A stretch of 64,000 nt of DNA, taken from the NCBI RefSeq assembly GCF_036898095.1, contig NC_090750.1:86267893-86331892 (forward strand). The letters run 5' to 3'. Below the pieces are notes generated by a model that saw nothing but the letters and a program-made list of their open reading frames with translations, did not search any database and had not been told where the DNA came from. Positions within the stretch are counted from its first letter, which is position 1; the number at the start of each line of letters is the position of its first letter. Shown piece by piece: positions 36,815 to 51,123 of the stretch. The DNA is from Palaemon carinicauda. Lineage: Eukaryota; Arthropoda; Malacostraca; Decapoda; Palaemonidae. The position numbers were made by a program, and so were the translations under genes.

Positions 36815-37075
36815 ATAGCCTATTGGAACCATCGCTGCCTTGCAATCTGCTGGACTGGGGTTCCAGGAATGCTTAAGATCTATAGTTTCTTGTAGTGTCT
36901 GCAACCTCACCATCCTTGTGAGCTAAGGGTGGGTGGGGGGGGGGGGGGAGCCATTGCCTGGCCCTAGCTTGGGTGGAAAGGGGGCTTGGGCGCTGATCTT
37001 ATGTATTTATACGGTGTCTCTAGAGCATTGTCAGTTTCTTGCCTCTGCCATACAAGGGCGACCTTTAATCTGGCC
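36815..37075 (+). repeat. SINE-B with decayed head
   Basis: Head GCTGGACTGGGGTTCCAGGA (degraded B box), then GTCTGCAACCTCACCATCCT, GAGCCATTGCCTGGCCCT and GCGCTGATC. A G-run at 36934-36950 replaces part of the middle. The end is TGCCATACAAGGGCGACC. Confidence 0.75.
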
Positions 37076-38295
37076 TCTTAAACTGCATGTTTTCAACATC
37101 AAATCTTATTGTGGTTTGTTGTTTTGGAAGTATAAAAAGTTTCAAATGAACTTAATATTTTTATTATGTATGATATATAGAATTACCGGGCAGTAATGAA
37201 GCTTTTAAATATAATAACGTGAAACTCCCTCAAAGGAAAAAAAAAGAAATGAAATTTGGATAGGTTTTTCCTATCTGAAAATTGATAATAATACTTTGGT
37301 ACATAACCCTAGTCATTTTGTAATGACTTTGGTTTACTGAGTGGTGTGTATTTAGTGCTTGAATAATACTCTCCTTGGAACTTGGTATTTCTTAACATAG
37401 TAGTGGGATGAATATGGCACTTACTTTACATCCAAAACCTTTGTAAAGAAAAGTTTATTTCGAGTAATGATGATAATTTTGTTAAAAGTGAACCCCATAA
37501 TAGAATTTAGATAAGATTTGAAAATTTTAATATGGATTTCACCATCTTAAAAGTGCGATTTAGTAGTTTAATTATTGACATTTTTTAAAAACTTAATTTT
37601 TTTAAATGGATTTATTTAGCCATGTTTTTATAAGGGTGATTTAATGTTATATTGTATCTTAATGATCAACATTATTTATATTTGAAAGCAGTGGGTATAT
37701 TTTCATCAGAATGGCAAACAGCTCTATTTCGTCATCTATGACTACCGTGTGAGGCTAATTATAATAACTTAAGAAATAGATTTCAGTTTGAGGCTCGAGG
37801 TGAAGATGACAGGTTCATCCTTGCCAAGAATCTTGGACATGTGTCCTACTATGCGAGCTGCATTTTTAAGATTTATTTCAGAAGCAGATCTTCTAAATAC
37901 TATTCAACTTCTATAATGACATTAAAATTTTATGGTTTTAACTGAATATTCTATTAATTTTTATATAAAATAAATGATATCGGCGTCAATGACCTGAAAA
38001 CTTTAAATCAATCAATCAATCATGTTGCTAAAACAAGGATTTTGTAGTGCCTGCGTTCTCAATCGATTGCGTATAGAGTTATCACAAATAGGGCCACATA
38101 AACGTGAGATTTAATGCTCGCTCATAAACCGGGGCTTAAGCTTCCTGTTCGGGGAGGTAAACGATCCATGAACTTATTGCTGATACAGTTCATTTCCGTT
38201 TTCTGTTTGGCATTGCCACGGATTCCGTTTTCTGTTTGGCGTTGAGAAATGAGGGGAAAATGAGCGACGCTAATTCCCATGAAACGTTGTTAGAC
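37076..38295. other. Intergenic DNA
   Basis: AT-rich. 37980-38025 (GGCGTCAATGACC ... AATCAATCAATCA) matches 13155-13215 and looks like a short dispersed repeat. No gene recognised. Confidence 0.4.
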
Positions 38296-38515
38296 TATTA
38301 TTATTATTACTACTACTTGCCAAGCTACAATCCTAGTTGGAAAAGCCGGATGCTATAAGCTCAAGGGTTCCAACAGGGAAAAATAGCTCAGTGAGGAAAG
38401 GAAATTAGGAAATATAATACGAGAGAAGTTTGCGAATAATAACATTAAAATAAATCTATTATATGTAAACTATAAACACTTTAAAATAACAAGAGGAAGA
38501 GAAAAAATTATACAG
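38296..38515 (-). repeat. SINE-A tail fragment
   Basis: Minus-strand copy of the tail: (ATT)n at the left, then GCTACAATCCTAGTTGGAAA and GGATGCTATAAGC, reaching back to AACAAGAGGAAGAG, which is specific to SINE-A. Confidence 0.8.
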
Positions 38516-39488
38516 CAGGTCCGTAACTTTCAAACATTCGGAGATACAAACAAATACAACTGAAAATAGCAAAGATAAAACAAATACTGTAATAAAACAA
38601 TACTGTATCATTTCATACAGTAACCAAAATGAAATTTGTAGTAACACGATATCCATTTCATATAAAACTCGACTGTGTGTTGACTTTTGTTGCCGGAAAT
38701 TATAAACATGGGATTTAGGTTAGGCCTACCCTACCTACCTAGGCCTAAGTTTAACAAAATTCAACTTACAAACAGCTTCTTGGAACCTATTAAGTTTGTA
38801 AATTGAGGGTCCATATTTAATTCACAGCTTCAATGAAAAAAAATTAGGAATAAAAAAATCCATTTAAAGGAATTGAGAATTTCTTTAGATTAATGATTAG
38901 TAAAGGCAGTTTCTTATCCAAACACACGGCGAGGGTAATATTTTTTTTTCCTCGGCATATGTGTCCCATACTACGGGGAGGTTCTATGTCAGTAAAATTT
39001 ATCTTTCATTGAATTGTAGCCCAAACCAATAGAAGCCTCAATTGATATACCTATCGTAAATCTACCTGCGAGAATGATTTTCCATAAGTTAATGTTGATA
39101 AAAAGAAGAAAAAGTCATATAAAATACAGCAAAATGTCACAAGGGGAAGATAAAAAGTAATGAGGAAATTAAAGAAATGAGAGAAAAAGGAAGATAATTG
39201 AAACCCTATAAAATATCCCTTGATTAATTTTTTTTTTTTTTGAATTATTAATGGTATCGTAAATTCCGTGGAGCTAAGCAATGAAATTGGATGTTTGGTG
39301 TAGACTAAACCAATTGGCTATTTACGATGCTCAGTCTAGGGTCTATAATATTAAATAAATTGAGTCAGTTAATGGGAATTGAGAGATAGTAGCTGCTATT
39401 TTTTATTGTTAAAAAAAGAGGTAGCTTCCATTGCCTTTAAAATAAGGGTATCTATAGTTTCCGAGAACTTCTTCAACAGTGTAAAGGC
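38516..39488. other. No gene recognised
   Basis: AT-rich intergenic DNA with short T-runs near 38940 and 39230. Confidence 0.4.
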
Positions 39489-39547
39489 TTTAAAGGCCGC
39501 ACATGAATGGCCGAGGCAAGGGACAGGGACAATGCCCCAGAGACTGA

Positions 39548-39614
<67 letters not shown>

Positions 39615-39833
39615 ATCAAGCCCCTCTCCACCTAAGCTAGGACCAGGGAGGGCCAGACAATGGCTACTGATGACTCAGCAGGTAGACCTATAGGCTCACC
39701 AAACCCCCCCCCCTTCCCAAGCTCACAAGGATGGTGAGGTTGCAGACACTACTAGAAATTATCAAATTTGAAGGACTCGAACCCCAGTCCAGCAATCGCT
39801 AGACAGGGACGTTTCGAATAGGCCACCATAGTA
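39489..39833 (-). repeat. SINE-B with an internal (TA)n expansion
   Basis: Minus-strand copy with tRNA-like B box GGTTCGAGTCC (39783-39773), the CAACCTCACCATCCTTGTGA block and the GGCCCTCCCTGGTCC block. Where other copies have GATCATATGTATATATGGTC, this one carries (TA)n at 39551-39611. The rest of the SINE continues normally on the other side (CAGTCTCTGGGGCATTGTCC). Confidence 0.85.
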
Positions 39834-40595
39834 CCGAATATAAAGTGGTGTTTTATTAGAAATCCGGATGTTATCTTTAGAAATATATTCTTTCAATAAC
39901 TGTTGTAAATATTATATGGATTTATGAATTTGGGCCATATGGTCAAGCACTGGGGTTTGGGAGGCCATTCAATGGTTGGACAGCAAAAAGGAAGAAAGAA
40001 ATCTGGAAAGGAGTTCAGGTAGAAGCAAATATTTGACATCAGCTTCAATGTTTCCTGGCTATGCTATGCAAAAAAGCTTTGTCCTTAAAATTAGCTCATT
40101 TGTGAATATGAATAATTTATGGATATGTAAACTTCATTATATCGCAAGAGTATTATAAATAAGCTTGCTACTAATTAATCCACTTTAAAATACTAGTGCC
40201 AGTTACCGCCTTTATAATTAGCCGGCAGTAGATTACAAAGAGGACTCCTGCCTTTTTATTTAAATCCTATTAAGGCTTATTATATTCACATTCTGATTAT
40301 ATTTGTGACCAGGTTTTATTTTTTATCTTACTATTCAAGACATTTCCGCGTCCTTACGTAAACATTTCATCATTCAATCGTTACATTTTAGAGTTTAAAT
40401 GACTAGCGTTTGCTTAATAAATTGGAAACAAGGTACATATACACATTCATACATATATACATACATATTGTACAATATAGTACTCCATCGTAACCGGTAA
40501 TTACATTTTAAGTCCCTCCGTAAATGATGACTGTAGCATGATGCTCTCAGGTGTGGTATTATTGTTGCAAGGGTCTGAATATATTGCTGTGACTA
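39834..40595. other. No gene recognised
   Basis: AT-rich. If the Penelope-like element once had its reverse transcriptase here, no recognisable trace remains. Confidence 0.4.
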
Positions 40596-41312
40596 ATGAG
40601 ATGGAGTCCCGAATATATTGACGAAGAATTCAGAAATATATATCAAATAGGTTTTCAAAATAATTTTAGCACACAAGACATAGACAAAAGCCTGGCACTT
40701 GCAAGAAAATCTTTTTATTCGCCCCAATGGAATATAAGTAAAACTAATTTTCTGTCCCTACCATACCATCCCAATTTTGAGTCTGTAATCGCTCCTCTTA
40801 GATTGTTGGGGATTTGTACTGCATTTTCTTATCGTAATACTATTGGCAAAAATCTAATTTGCAACACACCTGACAGTGATGAGGGTATAGTTTATAAGAT
40901 ACCATGTTTATGTGGACATTTTTATATTGGACAATCTGGAAAATCATTAGATAAACGAATTTTAAACCATAAGTATAATGTAAGAACAAACAACAAAAGT
41001 AATGCCATTTGTATACATAATAATATATGTAGTTATCCAGTAGATTGGCAACATTCACAAATTTTGTTCAAGAATACTGATTTTATAGAGAGGAATGTCA
41101 TTGAATCAGCATGTATATTTTATAGTAGGAATAAGAATTTTAATTTATCTCCAGGCATATATAAATTGGATCCTTTTATCTTACACAGTATAAAGTGTCA
41201 GTACAAACTTGAAAATGTTTTTCAATGGTTCTTTCCTTTTTTTTTTTGTCTTGTTGTATTTACTTGGGTGCTTGTCAAACTTTCCATTACTTGTTTTCAT
41301 GTTAATTTGTAA
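40596..41312 (+). pseudogene. Penelope-like element, C-terminal part with GIY-YIG endonuclease
   Basis: A single open frame of 238 codons, retained without stops. Residues 1-95 match the linker downstream of a Penelope reverse transcriptase in style (EYIDEEFRNIYQIG, then LALARKSFY and LRLLGICTAF). The GIY-YIG nuclease core is clear: GIVYKIPC (residues 97-104), HFYIGQSGKSLDKR (108-121, with the conserved Arg at 121), a His at 125, NNKSNAICIH (132-141), VDW (149-151), and ERNVIESAC with the metal-binding Glu at 170. The enzyme would nick target DNA for reverse transcription. The reverse transcriptase core itself is absent, so the copy is 5'-truncated; the first Met is probably not a natural start. 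The last 30 or so residues are hydrophobic and may run past the true end. Confidence 0.85.
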
Positions 41313-41454
41313 TTTCAACTTTTACTAGTTTTATCCTCATGTTAAGTGACTTGCCTGTTGGGTAGTAAAAGTATAATTTTATCTTTTTTTTTTTTATGAT
41401 TTTAAGCCTTTCCTGTACGTACAAACGTGTGTAATATTTCTTTGCATAATAAAC

Positions 41455-41494
41455 GCTCCAAGAAGAGGTCCATTGGCGGACGAAACTGTTGAGC
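41455..41494 (+). ncRNA. Hammerhead-ribozyme-like motif, probably degenerate
   Basis: Stem I GCTC (41455-41458) pairs with GAGC (41491-41494). Stem II GTCC (41468-41471) pairs with GGAC (41478-41481) over a 6-base loop. GAAA follows at 41482-41485, then a mini stem III and the cleavage-site-like ACTGTT just before stem I. The first core box reads AAGAAGA where CUGANGA is expected, so the first two bases are changed and activity is doubtful. Penelope-like elements are known to carry hammerheads with very short stem III, and this one lies 140 bases past the endonuclease frame. Confidence 0.5.
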
Positions 41495-41580
41495 ATTTCT
41501 ACATATACACAACTTTCAATTTTCCCTTATGTAGACTACTATATATTGAGTTATCTTCGTGCTGAGGAAGAATACATCTG

Positions 41581-44256
<2,676 letters not shown>

Positions 44257-44650
44257 ATAAGCGATTATGTACATTTTTATCCTTTAAATTTTGTATGTTT
44301 ATATCAAATAAAATTGGGAACTTATAAGGGTTTATGTACATTTTTATCCCTTAAATTTTGCTTGTTTAAAATAACTAAATTTTGGAACATATAAGCGTTT
44401 ATGTACATTTTTTATCGGCTAAATTTTGCATGTTTATTTTAATTAATTTTGGAACCTATAAGCGTTTATGTATATTTCTATCCCTTAAGTTTTGCATGTT
44501 TGTGTTAATTAAATTTTGGAACCTATAAGCGTTTAAGTACATTTTTATCCCTTAAATTTTGCATGTTTATGTTAAGTTTTGGAACCCCTAAGAGTTTGTA
44601 TAATTTTATCACTTAATATTGCATGTTTATATTTAATAAATTTTGGAACC
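44257..44650 (+). repeat. Minisatellite, 6 units of about 66 bp
   Basis: Each unit reads ATAAGCGTTTATGTACATTT, then TTATCCCTTAAATTTTGCAT and GTTTATNTTAATTAAATTTT, ending GGAAC. Units 3-5 are the most alike and the outer ones are drifted. Confidence 0.85.
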
Positions 44651-45020
44651 TCTCGATGCGTGTTTGATTATGGAGTAGCTATAAATGTACATATGAGTGG
44701 AAATTCTGTATCGGTAATTAAAAACCCTTGTCGTAATTATCCTCGGCCTCATTAGCCTGCAAATCGGACCGCTTTTCATGTATCAGTGGAGCTTCAGTTC
44801 CCCCCCCCCCCCCTCTAACTAATCGGGTCACTTTTACAGCTGTTCAATATGGGACTCAATCGTCCTCACTCCACTTACGTTGTGGAATATGCAGAGCATA
44901 GAGTTTAAATCTGTCTGTCTTAACCGTATTTGATGATTAATCTTAAATATATACATTCAATTTTGATTAATGTTTTTTTTTATCAGGGCTGATAAAAACA
45001 AAAATATAACGTATTCATTA

Positions 45021-45026
<6 letters not shown>
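44651..45026. other. No feature recognised
   Basis: Intergenic DNA with a poly(C) run at 44800-44813. Confidence 0.4.

Positions 45027-45084
<58 letters not shown>
45027..45084. repeat. (CT)n microsatellite
   Basis: Uninterrupted (CT)n directly adjoining the left arm of a long hairpin. Confidence 0.95.
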
Positions 45085-45088
<4 letters not shown>

Positions 45089-45310
45089 AGGTCCTAAAAC
45101 GATTACCTACCCTTCCATTGCAAATCCGATAATAAAGGTAAACAAAAACCTAATTTCAAGAGAGATGGACGGATTGACTTGGTGTTATCAGGATGCCGGA
45201 TAACACTATATCAACCAATCAATTGATCAATCTCTTGAAATTACGTTTCTATTTACCCTTATAATTGAATTTGTAAAGGAGGGGTAGGTAAGCATTTCAG
45301 GACTTGCGAG
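45085..45310. repeat. Long imperfect hairpin, arms about 105-112 bp, 9-base loop
   Basis: Arm 1 (45085-45189) pairs with arm 2 (45199-45310). Diagnostic pairs are GATTACCTACCC with GGGTAGGTAAGC, TAATTTCAAGAGA with TCTCTTGAAATTA, and the tip GTGTTATC with GATAACAC around the loop AGGATGCCG. The tip and the AATCAATTGATCAATC part resemble the short dispersed repeat at 13155 and 37980. Confidence 0.85.
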
Positions 45311-45600
45311 ATAAACTCTCAAAATCAAGCATGTGAATGCAAAGGAATTCTAGTAAGCAAATACATCAGTTTTAACTAAATAATTTATCACCTAAATTTT
45401 CCAACTTGTTGAGAAGTTTCTAAGTTATGCTTAAAACTGCAAACCCGCGATTATGTCCCAGTTTTCATCTTTATATCTTTGTACTCCATCCCATATATTT
45501 TCCGAACCAGCATCTAGCTTCCCAACCACTCAAACTCGCTCATGAATAACCTAGTGGTATGCTGCGCGTAGTAATTTGGTTAAATTAGGTTGTACGGTTT
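45311..45600. other. No feature recognised
   Basis: Ordinary intergenic DNA. Confidence 0.4.
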
Positions 45601-45622
45601 GTGTGTATATACATATATACAT

Positions 45623-45681
<59 letters not shown>

Positions 45682-45724
45682 AATGTGTGTATATACTGTA
45701 TATAAATACATATAGATATATTTA

Positions 45725-45813
<89 letters not shown>

Positions 45814-45910
45814 TATAGGCTATATATGTATGTATATATAAATCATAATCTATATTTACATATGTAATATATGTGTATAAGTATTATATATAATTATTAT
45901 ATATATTTAT

Positions 45911-45977
<67 letters not shown>

Positions 45978-45995
45978 GACGGATAGATAGATAGA
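45601..45995. repeat. (TA)n block with (TG)n and (GATA) pieces
   Basis: (TA)n tracts at 45627-45676, 45728-45780 and 45911-45970, a (TG)n at 45781-45806, and GGATAGATAGATAGATAA at 45981-45998. Confidence 0.95.
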
Positions 45996-46324
45996 TAATT
46001 ATGTTTTTTCTCAATACAAGTCAGAATTACTTGCACAGATTAATTGCATCCGGTAGTGAAAGACTGACAGTATAGATTTGGCAATAATATGATTAGAAGT
46101 ATATGGAAACAATGTATATAATGGATCTTGGCATAATTGATAAAACACTGGGAATAAAAGATTTCAGTGTGGATAAAAAAAGGATGAAAACTATACGAGA
46201 AGGCTATTAGGAGCATTGGTCTAGAAGTAGACATTAGTAATTATATAAAATTTAGAGTTTAAGAGAAGTGATCTGGTGAAAGGCTCACCCTACAGAAGTG
46301 TTTTGATGCCGAATGCACACGAAA
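45996..46324. other. No feature recognised
   Basis: AT-rich intergenic DNA. Confidence 0.4.
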
Positions 46325-46638
46325 ATATGGTAATATTCCTGACTGGTGATCGCCAGACTGAGGTTCGAGATTCGCTCAAACTTGTTAGTTCCTTTGGTTG
46401 CTGCAACCTCACCATCCTTGTGAGCAAAGGAAGGGGGGTTTAGGGGAGTCTACAGGTCTATCTGCTGAGTCATCAGCAGCCATTGCCTGGCCCTCCCTGA
46501 GCTTGTGTGGAGATGGGACTTAGGCGCTGATCATATGTATATATGGTCAGTTTCTAAGGCATTGTCCTGCTTGCTAAGGCAATGTCACTGTCCCTTGCCT
46601 TTGCTATTCATGAGCGACCTTTAAAACTGCTTAAAGGC
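46325..46638 (+). repeat. SINE-B, near full length
   Basis: tRNA-like head with B box GGTTCGAGATTC at 46362-46373, then CTGCAACCTCACCATCCTTG, GCTGAGTCATCAGCAGCCAT, TGGCCCTCCCTGAGC, GCGCTGATCATATGTATATA, GGTCAGTTTCTAAGGCATTG and the end CATGAGCGACCTTTAAAACT. It is the best reference copy for the family in this window. Confidence 0.85.
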
Positions 46639-47029
46639 TTAATAAATAAACGTCTGCAGAAATAAAATGTATCTAAAATTCTTCATGTAGTTTGGGTATA
46701 TAGAATAATATATTAATTTAATATGGATATTGTGAAATCGGAATGACAGTATAAAATGTATGAAAACTGGGAAGAAAGATCTTTAACAACTAGGAAGCTC
46801 TAAAAATGAGAACTTCGGATGTCGGAATGAATAAGGAAATACCGCTGAGGGCTTCCGATTGATTGGGAAGCAATATAGAGGATGCAGTCTTATCAAGTAT
46901 TCCAATGTGAAGGTAGGGTAATAAACAAGTTTTTTATTCTTTTCATTTTCTAATCTTGTTAGGTTAAAACTTGTTTTTTCCTACAGTATATATTGTATGT
47001 TTTTCTTTGGTTAAATAATATATAAAAAT
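46639..47029. other. No feature recognised
   Basis: AT-rich intergenic DNA. Confidence 0.4.
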
Positions 47030-47035
47030 ATATAA

Positions 47036-47106
<71 letters not shown>

Positions 47107-47145
47107 AATATATACACATTTATACATATATAGATGTGTATATAT

Positions 47146-47197
<52 letters not shown>

Positions 47198-47239
47198 TGT
47201 ATATATATATATTATATATACACATATACATATACATGC

Positions 47240-47311
<72 letters not shown>

Positions 47312-47347
47312 ATACATATATATAAATACATATATGTATATATATAC

Positions 47348-47427
<80 letters not shown>
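47030..47427. repeat. (TA)n block
   Basis: Nearly 400 bases of (TA)n with islands of ACATACA, GTAAATATATACAC and ACTGTATATA. Overlapping Y/I-rich frames on both strands are artefacts. Confidence 0.95.
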
Positions 47428-47429
<2 letters not shown>

Positions 47430-47619
47430 CTATAATTAATATGGACCGGCAGGGGTCACTTGCCTTAGTTATATAGGCAATGCGCATCACAAGGAGCTGG
47501 TTATCCTTTGATGTATCCAGCCAATGGCTCCTCTGTGGATTTAGTCAGTTATGGAAAGAGAAGATGACGGAATGTCCCCCTTTCCCAGGCGTAGTGGGGT
47601 ACTACGAATCTCCGTTTAT
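47428..47619 (-). repeat. Dispersed element C fragment
   Basis: 47476-47541 is the approximate reverse complement of 57657-57727: AACTGGCTATCCTTTGATGG, then GCCAACGAATCCTCTATGGA and TTTAGTTAGT in one orientation. That makes a second dispersed family found next to LINE-R copies at both sites. Its limits are unknown. Confidence 0.6.
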
Positions 47620-47708
47620 AAATACTTCAAGATAAGAGACGACTGGTGAAACCTAACCCAGGCCCTTTGCGTCAATAGGCGCAGGAGATGATGGTGGTGA
47701 TGATGATG

Positions 47709-47712
<4 letters not shown>
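47620..47712 (+). repeat. LINE-R 3' terminal fragment
   Basis: CAAGATAAGAGACGACTGG, then GGCCCTTTGCGTCAATAGGC and (GAT)n: the last 90 bases of LINE-R, leading directly into a (TA)n block. Confidence 0.8.
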
Positions 47713-47806
<94 letters not shown>

Positions 47807-47821
47807 ATACATATATATATT

Positions 47822-47874
<53 letters not shown>

Positions 47875-47898
47875 GAAAGACACATATGCAATATATAC

Positions 47899-47958
<60 letters not shown>

Positions 47959-47995
47959 TACAGTATATATATATACATATATAAAATTATATACA

Positions 47996-48044
<49 letters not shown>

Positions 48045-48046
48045 CA

Positions 48047-48112
<66 letters not shown>
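47713..48112. repeat. (TA)n block
   Basis: About 400 bases of (TA)n with TTATACATATATATTATACA, a CACAGAAAGACACATATGCA island and two ATATACAGTATATA islands. Confidence 0.95.
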
Positions 48113-48114
<2 letters not shown>

Positions 48115-48370
48115 CACACATGAACGTATATATTCATACATCGCCTTATTACAATTTAGCTTTAAAGGCACCAGACAAAGACCATACTATGAAGGAGATA
48201 GTTCGAGGGGTTGCCTTTAATCATAGTAAGTCAAAGGCACCAACAATTACGTTCGATGAGATGGATGGTCAGTCTCCAAACGGCAATTTACAAAATAACC
48301 TTTAGAGATGATGAGGCTTTATATCATATGGAGAGAATATGATATAGTTTCATGGTAATTGTGGGGGTCT

Positions 48371-48436
<66 letters not shown>

Positions 48437-49054
48437 GGGTTGGAAATGTAATTTAGTCATTAATTATTTTTTGGGAAGGGGGAATTTGTCGAAATGATTT
48501 CTGACAAGTAGAAATATGGTTTACCAATATTCAACACAGATCAGAGATTAACTAAGGAATAACATATGTTGAAAAGAATCCAAGGGAAATATCCTTAAAT
48601 GTAAAACATTTTATGGGGGGAAAAAAGTATAGGGAAATTCGCATGGAGAGGGGGAAATGGCTCATTGCCCCTAAATTGCGTGCTCTGTAATTTTGTAATG
48701 GATTTCCGTCATTTGCTAACGGGTGTAACTCGCTAGGATATTCCTAATTATCAAGACAATGACCAGTTAACTAGATATATTCATAACAGATTTCCATAAT
48801 TAGTGCTTCTCGCGGTAATGAGTTGGTTACGACAACCGCTTTCAGTTGAGTTATCAATATCAAAGTCTGCACGGGAGGTTAAGTCTTTTAGCAATTTGGT
48901 AATCTGATAATGATTGCAATCTAAAAATAATCTCTGAAGGCGATGATATTCATACTTTTAAGCTGTCTGGAGCACCACAAGTTAATCAAAACTTTCGTTT
49001 AATAGAACCTCAAGTGACAATAAAATCTTTGCCTCATGAATAATGGGAGGAAAT

Positions 49055-49063
<9 letters not shown>
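48113..49063. other. Intergenic with (CT)n at 48373-48433
   Basis: One (CT)n tract. The 61-codon frame at 48120-48305 has balanced composition but no recognisable domain. Confidence 0.45.

Positions 49064-49150
<87 letters not shown>
49064..49150. repeat. (TA)n microsatellite
   Basis: Uninterrupted (TA)n. Confidence 0.95.
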
Positions 49151-49153
<3 letters not shown>

Positions 49154-50064
49154 TCATGCGAAGGATTCTCATGAATTTTGGATTTTATTAACCGCTTGGA
49201 ATAGAGAACTCTCGGAGACATCATAACCTTAGTAGGTAGGTGCTTGAAGAAATTAGGCGTCCCTTTTTTTCGCAACTATACGCTAACAAAATTCAAATAT
49301 CTCCTGTCTGATCATAAAAGGGTTGGGAAATTACAGATTCTTAAATTTTGACCGTTAATTGAAAGAAGTCACGTTTAGACCAGTTCTTTTTTTCTTCTAA
49401 ACATGTCCTTTTACATTTACTCATATAGATGAGAGCTATAAACATGTTCACTGATTCATCTGGTAGATTTATTTCGATTGATTACAAGTGGAAGAGATAG
49501 TCCAATTAGGTAATTTTCAGTTTTGGAAAACTATACAATAATCTATTTATTAAACCTAATTAATAAAGTATTAACGTAACTTCAACGTCTTATTTCAGTT
49601 AAATTTATTTTTTGGCAGAAAAAATATGAACCAAAAGTAACAGCGTTATATTGTCGTTCGTGCTTTGCCAATTGGGAAAGACGTAGAAATAAAAATATGC
49701 TTTGTAACGGATACACAGCAATTTAACAGGCCAGAAAAAAATTTAGAAATTGATAAAAGTATCAGAGAAAATGTTACGATGATTGAAAGAAATTTATATG
49801 AATAATCGTTAATGTGAAGTGTAAAATCAAAGGGAAATATACAAGTTAATGTGTCAAGTGTAAAATTAAAGGCAAATATAGAGTATATATGTAATTGAAC
49901 GAAATGATCCAGCACGAGCAACCAATATCAGCTATCACTGGTTACTGTGCTATAACCTAAAGACTGATATCGGTACATATGACGAAATGCTAATGTTCTA
50001 TGAACAAGACCTCAAGGGAGAGGGGTCGACCTCTAAGAGTACCTCAAGTGGTGTAATGTAAAAA
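49151..50064. other. No gene recognised
   Basis: AT-rich. The 91-codon minus frame at 49646-49921 has no domain. Confidence 0.4.
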
Positions 50065-50482
50065 AAAAATCCCTTGATTATGGCCAGGAAGTTCATATGA
50101 TTGGCCTTGATTTTGGTGTTAATGTATTGCAGAGAGTGCTTGTTGACGGGCACCATAGTGACAATAGGAATGTGATACCTGATGTTTCTCATAGTAGAAT
50201 TCTGGGCCCATTACTCTTCATATTATATACGCATATGTGTTTTGGCCTGGAAAACAATCTCGTTGTATATGCAGATGATGCTACTCTCTTTGCATCACTT
50301 CCATCTCCTCAGTATAGACCTATGAATGTTGAATCCCTTTATAGAGATGTAGCTAAAATTAATGGAAGGTGCAAATTATGGGGCATGAAGTTGAACTTCA
50401 ACAAAACTCAAGTATGATTGTACGTAGGTCGAGGCTAATGACTCCTCATCATCTAGATTTTTGTAATGACAATGTCTTTAAC
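50065..50482 (+). pseudogene. LINE-A reverse transcriptase fragment, 5' side of a nested insertion
   Basis: A non-LTR reverse transcriptase of Jockey/CR1 style. The finger/palm stretch LVDGHHSDNRN leads to a decayed SGVPQGS box (now PDVSHSR), then ILGPLLFILYT, VVYADDATLFASL (catalytic YADD) and CKLWGMKLNFNKTQ. A TGA follows, and the frame continues as MIV-RS ... LDFCNDNVFN up to 50482, where SINE-A begins. The same family on the minus strand at 55.3-56.0 kb supplies the comparison. Everything upstream of the palm is missing. Confidence 0.85.
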
Positions 50483-51123
50483 CAGCTACCGGTTGAGATA
50501 CTACCGCTAGAGAGTTATGGGGTCTGTTGACTGGCCAGACAGTACTACATTGGATCCTTCTCTCTAGTTATGGTTCATTTTCCCTTTGCCTACACACACA
50601 CACTCCCTGAATAGTCTGGCCTGTTCTTTACATATTTTCCTGTCCTCATACACCTGACAACAAAGATTACCAAACAATTCTTCACTCAAGGGGTTACTGC
50701 ACTGTAATTGTTCAGTGGCCACTTTCCTCTTGGTAGGGTTAGAAAAGACTCTTTAGCTATGGTAAGCAGCTCTTCTAGAAGGACACTCCAAAATCAAACC
50801 ATTGTTCCCTAGTCTCGGGTAGTGCCATAGCCTCTGTACCATGGTCTTACACTGTCCTGGGTTAGAGTTCTCTTGCTTGAGGGTACACTCGGGCACACTA
50901 TTCTATCTTATTTCTCTTCCTCTTGTTTTGTTCAAGTTTTTATAGTTTACAAAGGAGATATTTATTTTAATGTTGTTACTCTTCTTAAAATATTTTTTTT
51001 TCTGTTTTCCTTCCCTCACTGGGCTATTTTCTCTGTTGGAGCCCCTGTGCTTATAGCATCCCGCTTTTCCAACTAGGGTTGTAGCTTAGCTAGAATAATA
51101 ATGATGATAATATACTATAAAAC
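50483..51123 (+). mobile_element. SINE-A, full length, nested inside LINE-A
   Basis: Runs from CAGCTACCGGTTGAGATACT to GTTGTAGCTTAGC plus AATAATAATGATGATAATA. LINE-A coding sequence ends at 50482 and resumes in the same frame at 51124, and AAC flanks both sides (50480-50482 and 51121-51123), so the insertion limits are unusually well defined at about 638-641 bp. The last 190 or so bases resemble the LINE-A 3' UTR at 51.65-51.91 kb. No long coding frame and no clear pol III B box, so 'SINE-like' is a description, not a promoter claim. Confidence 0.85.
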
